Positions 6,573 to 10,917 of a stretch of 10,917 nucleotides of DNA are shown piece by piece. The DNA lies in the NCBI GenBank assembly GCA_015654825.1, contig JAATGE010000530.1:1-10917 (forward strand). Reading direction: 5' to 3'. The translations under genes and the position numbers were made by a program. The notes below the pieces were generated by a model. The model had not been told where the DNA came from, did not search any database, and was given only the letters and a program-made list of their open reading frames with translations. Positions within the stretch are counted from its first letter, which is position 1. Each line of letters starts with the position of its first letter. Source of the DNA: Rhodospirillales bacterium. GTDB taxonomy: Bacteria > Pseudomonadota > Alphaproteobacteria > Acetobacterales > Acetobacteraceae.

Positions 6573-6629
6573 AAATTGGGGTCTGGGGACTTGTCCCCAG
6601 CGGGGTCCAGGGGCAGAGCCCCTGGCCTT
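6573..6629. repeat. Half copy of the palindromic repeat, R4 (subfamily A)
   Basis: TGGGGTCTGGGGACTTGTCC and CCAGCGGGGTCCAGGGGCAG lead to AGCCCCTGGCCTT ending at 6629. It is the reverse complement of the left arm of R1, including the subfamily A palindrome GGGGACTTGTCCCC. Weaker similarity to the A/T-rich flank of R1 may extend leftward to about 6559. It ends only 14 bases before the nagA start codon. Confidence 0.82.
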
Positions 6630-6643
6630 CTTCGAGCGGACTT

Positions 6644-7798
6644 ATGACCCCGCAATTTCTCCAAGGCTGCGACATCCTGACCCCCCCCGGCCGCTGCGAA
6701 GGCCACGGCGTGCTGATCGAAGCCGGCCGCATCCGCGCCGTGCTCCCGATCGACGCCGCGCCCGCCTGCGAGCGCCTCACCCTCCCGCCCGAAGCGCTCC
6801 TGGCCCCCGGCTTCATCGACATCCAGGTCAACGGGGGCGGCGGCCTCCTGTTCAACGACCACCCGACCGCCGAGGCAGCGCTCGCGATCGCCGCGGCGCA
6901 CCGCAAGCTCGGCACCACCGCCATCCTGCCCACCCTGATTACCAGCGACGCCGCCACGATGCGCGCCGCCGCGGCCGCGGCACCCGGCGCAGTGGCGGCC
7001 GGGCAGGGCGTTCTAGGCATTCATTTCGAGGGCCCGTTCCTCAGCCAGGCCCGACCCGGCGTGCACCGCGCCGACCTGATCCGCCCCCCCGAACCCGCCG
7101 ACGTGGCGCTGCTGGAAGCCCTCGCGCAAGGCTGGCCGGGGCGCGTGCTGCTGACCATCGCGCCCGAGTGCGTCGGCCCGGCGGACCAGGCCAGGCTCGC
7201 GACCGCGGGCGTTATTCTCTCCGCCGGCCACAGCGCCGCCCCGTTCGAAACAGTATGCCCCCCCGTCCGCGGCATCACCCACATCTTCAACGCCATGCCA
7301 CCGCCGACGGCGCGCGAGCCCGGCCTGGTCGGCGCCGCGCTCACCGGCGATTTCTATGCCGGCGTCATCCTCGACCTCATCCACGTGCATCCCGCCATGC
7401 TGCGCCTGCTGTTGGCGGCCAAGCCCGCGGACCGCATCATGCTGGTTTCCGATGCGATGAGTGTCGCGGGCACCGAGCTCACCGGGTTTTCCCTGCAGGG
7501 CCGGAAAATCCTGCGCCGCAACGGCCGCCTCGAAACCGCGGACGGCGTGCTGGCCGGCGCCGACCTGTCGCTCGCGCAAGCGGTCCGCAACGCCGTCACC
7601 TCACTCGGCGTCGAGCTGGCGCAGGCAGTTGCCATGGCCAGCGCCGTGCCCGCCGACTTCCTGGGCCTGTCAACCCAGGTCGGCCGCATCGCGTCCGGCC
7701 TGCGCGCCGACATGGTCCTGCTCGACGCGAATTTCTCCGTCCTAGGCACTTTCCTCGCCGGCGCCTGGCAGGGCGAACCCGGGGTGCTGCGCGCATGA
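6644..7798 (+). CDS. nagA: N-acetylglucosamine-6-phosphate deacetylase
   Basis: NagA hydrolyses GlcNAc-6-phosphate to glucosamine-6-phosphate and acetate, used in amino-sugar catabolism and recycling of cell-wall sugars. The 384-residue amidohydrolase has the expected blocks: GFIDIQVNGGGG (56-67, in place of the HxH of other amidohydrolases), HFEGPFL with metal-ligand Glu129, SAGHS with His196, THIFNAM with His213, GLVGAAL, and LVSDAM with catalytic Asp270. The ATG at 6644 fits the family N-terminus; its ribosome binding site (GAGCGGA) is weak and close. The stop overlaps the next gene as ATGA. No nagB, nagC or transporter gene is in the window. The leader is occupied by repeat R4. Confidence 0.95.
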   Translation: MTPQFLQGCDILTPPGRCEGHGVLIEAGRIRAVLPIDAAPACERLTLPPEALLAPGFIDIQVNGGGGLLFNDHPTAEAALAIAAAHRKLGTTAILPTLITSDAATMRAAAAAAPGAVAAGQGVLGIHFEGPFLSQARPGVHRADLIRPPEPADVALLEALAQGWPGRVLLTIAPECVGPADQARLATAGVILSAGHSAAPFETVCPPVRGITHIFNAMPPPTAREPGLVGAALTGDFYAGVILDLIHVHPAMLRLLLAAKPADRIMLVSDAMSVAGTELTGFSLQGRKILRRNGRLETADGVLAGADLSLAQAVRNAVTSLGVELAQAVAMASAVPADFLGLSTQVGRIASGLRADMVLLDANFSVLGTFLAGAWQGEPGVLRA

Positions 7799-8757
7799 CG
7801 ATCGACGGCGTCGCGCGCTTCGCAACCTACGTCGCCACGCTCGGCCGTGGCCCCGGCCGCTCCCGCGCGCTGACCAGGGAGGAAGCCGCCGACGCCATGC
7901 GCCTGCTGCTCGCCGGCGAGGCGGACCCGATCCAGATCGGCGCGTTCCTGATGCTGCTGCGCTACCGCGGCGAGGACCCGGAGGAGATATCCGGCCTCGT
8001 CACCGCCGCCCGCGAAACCATGTGCTGGCCCGGCCTCGATGTCGCGCTCGACTGGCCCTCCTACGGCGCCGGCCGTTCGCGCGGCGCCCCCTGGTTCCTG
8101 CTCGCCGCCATGGCGCTCGGCCGCGCCGGCTTCCCGGTGCTGATGCACGGCACCAACGAGTTCTCCGGCGGCACGACAGTGGCGCAGGCGCTGCCACTCC
8201 TCGGCCGCGCACCGGCGCCGGACGCGGCAGCGGCCGCACGCGATCTGGCCGCGCACGGCTTCGCCTACGCTCCCATAGCCGCGCTAAGCCCAATCTTCGC
8301 CGAACTGCTGGGCTTGCGCCGCCTGCTGGGCCTGCGCAGCCCACTGAACACCGTGGCGCGCCTGCTCAACCCCGCCGACGCGCAAGCCGGCGTCGACGGC
8401 GTCTTCCACCCGCCCTACATCGAAACCCACCTGGCCGTCGCCGAGCGCCTGGCCCGCAAACGCCTGCTGGTGCTCAAAGGCGGCGGCGGCGAAGCCGAGC
8501 GCAATCCCGCCAAACCCGTCACGGCCCACCTCTGGGACGGCACCGCCGGCCGCACTTCGCTGTCCCTGCCGGCGCTCGCCGCCCAGCCGCCCGCCGAACC
8601 GGAACCCGACATGGCCGCCATCTGGAACGGCAGCACCCGCAATCCCGCGGCCGAGGCCCGCGTCGTGGCAACCATAGCGCTAGGCTTGCTGGCGCTAGGG
8701 CAGGGGGGTGATCAGCAAGCGCAGGTCGTGTGGGAAGGTCGTCGCGCAGCGCGCTGA
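7795..8757 (+). CDS. TrpD2/YbiB-like glycosyltransferase-family protein (anthranilate phosphoribosyltransferase paralogue)
   Basis: This 320-residue protein has the nucleoside-phosphorylase/anthranilate phosphoribosyltransferase fold in the YbiB (TrpD2) form. The N-terminal helical domain shows LTREEAADAMRLLLAGEADP, IQIGAFLMLLRYRGE and DPEEISGLVTAARE. In place of TrpD's GTGGDG phosphate loop it has DWPSYGAGRSRGAPWFLLAA (86-105), as in YbiB, then FPVLMHG. The later RRLLGLRSPLNTVARLLNP and a KGGGGEAERNP segment are also typical. E. coli YbiB binds nucleic acid and is not the biosynthetic TrpD, so tryptophan synthesis is unlikely here. The ATG at 7795 overlaps the nagA stop by four bases. The last 20 or so residues (GGDQQAQVVWEGRRAAR) are polar. 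Confidence 0.87.
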   Translation: MTIDGVARFATYVATLGRGPGRSRALTREEAADAMRLLLAGEADPIQIGAFLMLLRYRGEDPEEISGLVTAARETMCWPGLDVALDWPSYGAGRSRGAPWFLLAAMALGRAGFPVLMHGTNEFSGGTTVAQALPLLGRAPAPDAAAAARDLAAHGFAYAPIAALSPIFAELLGLRRLLGLRSPLNTVARLLNPADAQAGVDGVFHPPYIETHLAVAERLARKRLLVLKGGGGEAERNPAKPVTAHLWDGTAGRTSLSLPALAAQPPAEPEPDMAAIWNGSTRNPAAEARVVATIALGLLALGQGGDQQAQVVWEGRRAAR

Positions 8758-8798
8758 TTTGTATTGAAAAACCCCGGCCCCCGTGGTTCAAGCAACGC

Positions 8799-9128
8799 AT
8801 GAATATCGTTCGCACCGCGAAGCGCGCCGCCGCCGCCATGGTAGCCCCCACGCTGTTCATGGCGCTGACCGGCTATTTCGGCTGGAACGCGACGCGCGGC
8901 GAGCACGGCCTGAAGAACTACGCCGTGCGCCAGGCGCAGCTCGTCAACGCCGAAAAGGGCCTGGCCGTCGCCGAGGCTGAGCGCGACATGTGGGAAACCC
9001 GCACGGCCGGCCTGCGCGACAAGCACGTGGACCCCGACACGCTGGATGAACGCGCCCGCGCCATGCTGAATTTGGCCGATCCCACGGATATCGTCGTTCC
9101 TTACGGCAGGGGTCAGAACCTGTTTTAG
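8799..9128 (+). CDS. ftsB: Cell division protein FtsB / septum formation initiator
   Basis: FtsB is a bitopic inner-membrane protein that joins FtsL and FtsQ in the divisome and helps activate septal peptidoglycan synthesis. The 109 residues show a short cytoplasmic basic tail, one transmembrane helix (about 12-28, AAMVAPTLFMALTGYFGW), then a periplasmic coiled coil (about 38-72) and the alphaproteobacterial C-terminal signature DPDTLDERARAMLNLADPTD followed by IVV. The ATG at 8799 gives the normal short N-tail; no good Shine-Dalgarno is visible, and the start is 41 bases after the trpD2-like stop, so it may be co-transcribed. The ftsB-pdhA order is common in alphaproteobacteria, usually with eno upstream; eno is not here. 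Confidence 0.87.
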   Translation: MNIVRTAKRAAAAMVAPTLFMALTGYFGWNATRGEHGLKNYAVRQAQLVNAEKGLAVAEAERDMWETRTAGLRDKHVDPDTLDERARAMLNLADPTDIVVPYGRGQNLF

Positions 9129-9191
9129 CCCAATAAGGACTGGCTTCGCCGACCGGGGGCTCCGCCCCACGGGCGCTAAGTTAAGGTCAGA

Positions 9192-9386
9192 AAGGCCAGG
9201 GCTCTGCCCTGGACCCGCTGGGGCCTGAGGCCCCAGACCCCCGATAGCGCTGCGCGGCTTTTTCATCGGCGCCCCGGCGCAGCCAGTACCAGACACGTTT
9301 TTTTTGGGCTTCGCCGTTCCCCCCAATGAATGGGGTCTGGGGCCTACTGGCCCCAGCTTGGTCCTAGGGGCAGAGCCCCTAGCCTT
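9192..9386. repeat. Palindromic intergenic repeat R5 (subfamily B, complete, inverted relative to R2)
   Basis: The left arm runs AAGGCCAGGGCTCTGCCCTG, GACCCGCTGGGGCCTGAGGC, CCCAGACCCC; the right arm runs GGGGTCTGGGGCCTACTGGC and ends GGGGCAGAGCCCCTAGCCTT. The centre contains CCGATAGCGCTGCGCGG and GGGCTTCGCCGTTCCCCCC, the exact inverted order of the R2 centre, plus about 35 extra bases including a run of eight T. It fills most of the ftsB-pdhA gap. Confidence 0.88.
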
Positions 9387-9389
9387 TTT
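9364..9389 (+). terminator. Intrinsic-terminator-like end of R5 between ftsB and pdhA
   Basis: CTAGGGGC (9364-9371), loop AGA, perfect complement GCCCCTAG (9375-9382), then CC and TTTTT. In this copy the tip carries compensating changes on both sides (CTA/TAG where other copies have CCA/TGG), so pairing is preserved. It would stop transcripts coming from ftsB, implying a separate promoter for pdhA. Confidence 0.6.
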
Positions 9390-9416
9390 CTCGGGAAGCA
9401 GCGCTGCGCCCCGCTG

Positions 9417-9477
9417 CCTTGTGAACTCACCCCCGGGCTTGTTAAATCTTGACAAGCCCGAGGCTGAATTCACAAGG
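9417..9477. promoter_or_regulatory. Two-part symmetrical dyad upstream of pdhA (putative operator or leader structure)
   Basis: The outer arms CCTTGTGAA (9417-9425) and TTCACAAGG (9469-9477) are perfect complements. The inner arms CGGGCTTGT (9434-9442) and ACAAGCCCG (9452-9460) are also perfect, separated from the outer arms by 8 unpaired bases on each side and by a 9-nt centre. The right outer arm includes the AAGGA ribosome binding site of pdhA (9474-9478). It may be a binding site for a dimeric or tetrameric regulator or an RNA hairpin hiding the ribosome binding site. The sequence is shown directly; the function is inference. Confidence 0.6.
9419..9447 (+). promoter_or_regulatory. Candidate sigma-70-type promoter of pdhA
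   Basis: TTGTGA (9419-9424), 17-bp spacer, TTAAAT (9442-9447); each hexamer matches 4 of 6 consensus positions. It lies after the R5 terminator-like end and 38 bp before the pdhA start codon. It falls within the dyad, as expected for a repressed promoter. If transcription begins near 9454, the mRNA would not contain the full hairpin, which favours an operator role for the dyad. Confidence 0.35.
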
Positions 9478-9485
9478 ACGCTCCC

Positions 9486-10502
9486 ATGGCAGCTCCCCCC
9501 AAATCCAGTCCTGCCAAAGCGAAGCCTGCGGCTACTCCTGAGCTAACGCGCGACCAGTGGCTGGCTGCCTGGCGCAGCATGCTGCTGATCCGCCGTTTCG
9601 AGGAGAAGGCCGGCCAGCTCTACGGCATGGGGCTCGTCGGCGGTTTCTGCCACCTCTATATCGGCCAGGAGGCGGTGGTGGTTGGCGTGCAGACCGCGCT
9701 CAGCGACGGCGACCAGGTCATTACCTCCTACCGCGACCACGGCCACATGCTGGCCACCGGCATGGACCCGAAGGGCGTCATGGCGGAACTCACGGGTCGC
9801 GGCGCCGGTTATTCGCGCGGCAAGGGCGGCTCGATGCACATGTTCAGTCGCGAAAAGAATTTTTTCGGCGGCCACGGCATTGTCGGTGCGCAGGTCAGCA
9901 TCGGCACCGGCCTGGCGTTCGCCGACCATTATCGCGGCAACGACCGGATTGCCGTCACCTACATGGGCGAGGGCGCGTCCAACCAGGGCCAGGTGTTCGA
10001 GAGTTTCAACATTGCCGCGCTGATGAAGCTGCCATGCGTCTACGTGATCGAGAATAACCGTTACAGCATGGGCACCAGTGTGGAACGTGCCACGGCGTCG
10101 CACGATCTTTCGCAAAAGGGCGTGCCGTGGGGCATTCCCGGCGTGCGCGTGGACGGCATGGACGTGGCCGCGGTTCACGCCGCCGCGGTCATTGCCGTCG
10201 CGCATTGCCGCGCCGGCAACGGTCCGTATCTGATGGAAATGATGACCTATCGGTATCGCGGCCATTCGATGTCCGACCCGGCGAAATACCGCACGCGCGA
10301 CGAGGTGCAGGAGATGCGCTCCAAGCACGACCCGATCGAGGGTGCACGGGCCAAGCTGGAAAGCCTCGGCGTCGGTGAGGCCGATTTCAAGGCGATCGAC
10401 GACGAGGTGAAGGCGATCGTGACCGACGCGGCGGATTTCGCGCAATCCAGCCCCGAGCCAGACCCGGCCGAGCTGTGGACCGACGTGCTGGTGGAGGGCT
10501 GA
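9486..10502 (+). CDS. pdhA: Pyruvate dehydrogenase E1 component, alpha subunit
   Basis: With the beta subunit, it forms the thiamine-diphosphate-dependent E1 that decarboxylates pyruvate and acetylates the lipoyl groups of the complex. The 338 residues are the usual alphaproteobacterial length. Visible features are a basic Ala/Pro/Lys N-tail (1-18), [34 protein letters not shown], the ThDP/Mg motif GEGASNQG at 161-168 with NN at 190-191, and the loop [11 protein letters not shown] around His260. The start ATG at 9486 has AAGGA seven bases upstream. The next gene begins four bases after the stop, so pdhA and pdhB form an operon. Branched-chain dehydrogenase E1 is excluded by close agreement with the PDH alpha pattern and the lipoylated beta partner. 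Confidence 0.96.
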   Translation: MAAPPKSSPAKAKPAATPELTRDQWLAAWRSMLLIRRFEEKAGQLYGMGLVGGFCHLYIGQEAVVVGVQTALSDGDQVITSYRDHGHMLATGMDPKGVMAELTGRGAGYSRGKGGSMHMFSREKNFFGGHGIVGAQVSIGTGLAFADHYRGNDRIAVTYMGEGASNQGQVFESFNIAALMKLPCVYVIENNRYSMGTSVERATASHDLSQKGVPWGIPGVRVDGMDVAAVHAAAVIAVAHCRAGNGPYLMEMMTYRYRGHSMSDPAKYRTRDEVQEMRSKHDPIEGARAKLESLGVGEADFKAIDDEVKAIVTDAADFAQSSPEPDPAELWTDVLVEG

Positions 10503-10506
10503 TCCG

Positions 10507-10917
10507 ATGGGCGTACAGATTCTGATGCCGGCGCTGTCGCCGACGATGACCGAGGGCAAGCTGTCGCGCTGGCTCAAGAAAGAGGGCGATGCGGTGAAGT
10601 CCGGCGACGTGATCGCCGAGATCGAGACCGACAAGGCCACCATGGAAGTGGAAGCGGTGGACGAAGGCGTGCTGGGCAAGATCCTGGTGGCCGAGGGCAC
10701 CGAGGGCGTTGCCGTCAACACGCCGATCGCCGAGCTGGCCGGTGACAGCCCGGTGGCGGCCCCCGCGCCGGCCGCCACGCCCGTCGCCGTGGCGGCCCCG
10801 CCCGCAGCACCTGCTCATGCGCCCGTGCTCGCCCCGGTGGCGTCCGTGCCGGACCAGGATTGGGGTCCGACCAAGCCGATCACCGTGCGCGAGGCGCTGC
10901 GCGAACCCATGTGCCCC
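10507..10917 (+). CDS. pdhB: Pyruvate dehydrogenase E1 component, beta subunit with N-terminal lipoyl domain (runs off right edge)
   Basis: The first 137 codons are present. Residues 1-78 are a biotinyl/lipoyl domain: [20 protein letters not shown], then [19 protein letters not shown] with the lipoylated lysine at position 43. A flexible Ala/Pro linker (about 79-116) follows, then [15 protein letters not shown], the opening of the transketolase-type E1-beta domain. E1-beta with its own lipoyl domain is characteristic of alphaproteobacteria. An E2 identity is less likely because the linker leads into TVREALRE rather than an E3-binding domain. GGAGG (10493-10497), within the end of pdhA, is nine bases before the ATG. 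The final visible residues EPMCP differ from the common pattern (EAM or DAM, then AEEM). Confidence 0.92.
   Translation, partial: MGVQILMPALSPTMTEGKLSRWLKKEGDAVKSGDVIAEIETDKATMEVEAVDEGVLGKILVAEGTEGVAVNTPIAELAGDSPVAAPAPAATPVAVAAPPAAPAHAPVLAPVASVPDQDWGPTKPITVREALREPMCP

Noticed and set aside
5624..6629. R3 and R4 as two halves of one element split by an inserted cargo
   Set aside because: R3 has the subfamily B inner palindrome and R4 the subfamily A one, so they do not come from a single element.
6514..8757. A 747-codon plus-strand frame covering nagA and the TrpD2-like gene
   Set aside because: Only its last 320 codons are real (TrpD2-like). The earlier part is the wrong frame of nagA and is Arg/Pro-rich nonsense, so there is no fusion protein.
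180..9386. CRISPR array
   Set aside because: The repeats are long, palindromic, widely and irregularly spaced by whole genes, and differ between copies; there are no short regular spacers and no cas genes.
9449..9454. TTGACA as a -35 box for pdhA
   Set aside because: No -10-like hexamer lies 16-18 bases downstream, and a start there would leave almost no leader before the ATG.
9543..10778. Long minus-strand open frame opposite pdhA and pdhB
   Set aside because: Antisense shadow; the plus strand encodes well-defined E1-alpha and lipoyl-domain sequence.

Overview
The window reads as GC-rich chromosomal DNA from an alphaproteobacterium, most likely Acetobacteraceae or a close Rhodospirillales relative. 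Three things suggest this: E1-beta of pyruvate dehydrogenase carries an N-terminal lipoyl domain, ftsB lies directly upstream of pdhA, and the intergenic spaces hold a GC-rich palindromic repeat of a kind I associate with that family. The assignment is an inference from gene content. Most of the window is housekeeping metabolism; I find no defence system, CRISPR array, tRNA, rRNA, transposase or integrase.

Left part (1-2203, minus strand): a DUF465 gene, purE and purK form a tight operon joined by two GTGA overlaps, with GTG starts for purE and purK. It reads toward alaS, whose first 48 codons are at the left edge. A 195-bp palindromic repeat (R1) fills the purK-alaS gap and supplies part of the purK stop codon. 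A second repeat (R2) sits just upstream of the DUF465 gene and abuts the decayed, frameshifted N-terminal stub of a GT39/PMT_2-type membrane glycosyltransferase (2411-2688, minus).

Middle part (2762-6410): a second DUF465 gene (plus) ends in a clear intrinsic terminator. Next come pgk and a cysteine-cluster (YkgJ-like) gene overlapping by ATGA, then a small secreted Pro/Ala-rich protein of unknown role. On the minus strand lie a small SCP2-type lipid-binding protein and, downstream of it, a possible small tail-anchored membrane protein. Half copies of the repeat (R3, R4) flank this minus-strand pair.

Right part (6644-10917, plus strand): nagA (GlcNAc-6-P deacetylase) overlaps a TrpD2/YbiB-like gene by ATGA, followed by ftsB. 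Then comes a full repeat (R5) with an intrinsic-terminator-like end, and a short region before pdhA with a symmetrical two-part dyad over a candidate promoter and the ribosome binding site. pdhA and the start of pdhB (lipoyl domain plus the first residues of the E1-beta domain) run off the right edge.

The most interesting non-genic signals are the repeat family, which has two subfamilies distinguished by the central palindrome of the arms and always sits at transcription-unit boundaries, and the dyad in front of pdhA. No wholly new system is evident from the sequence.
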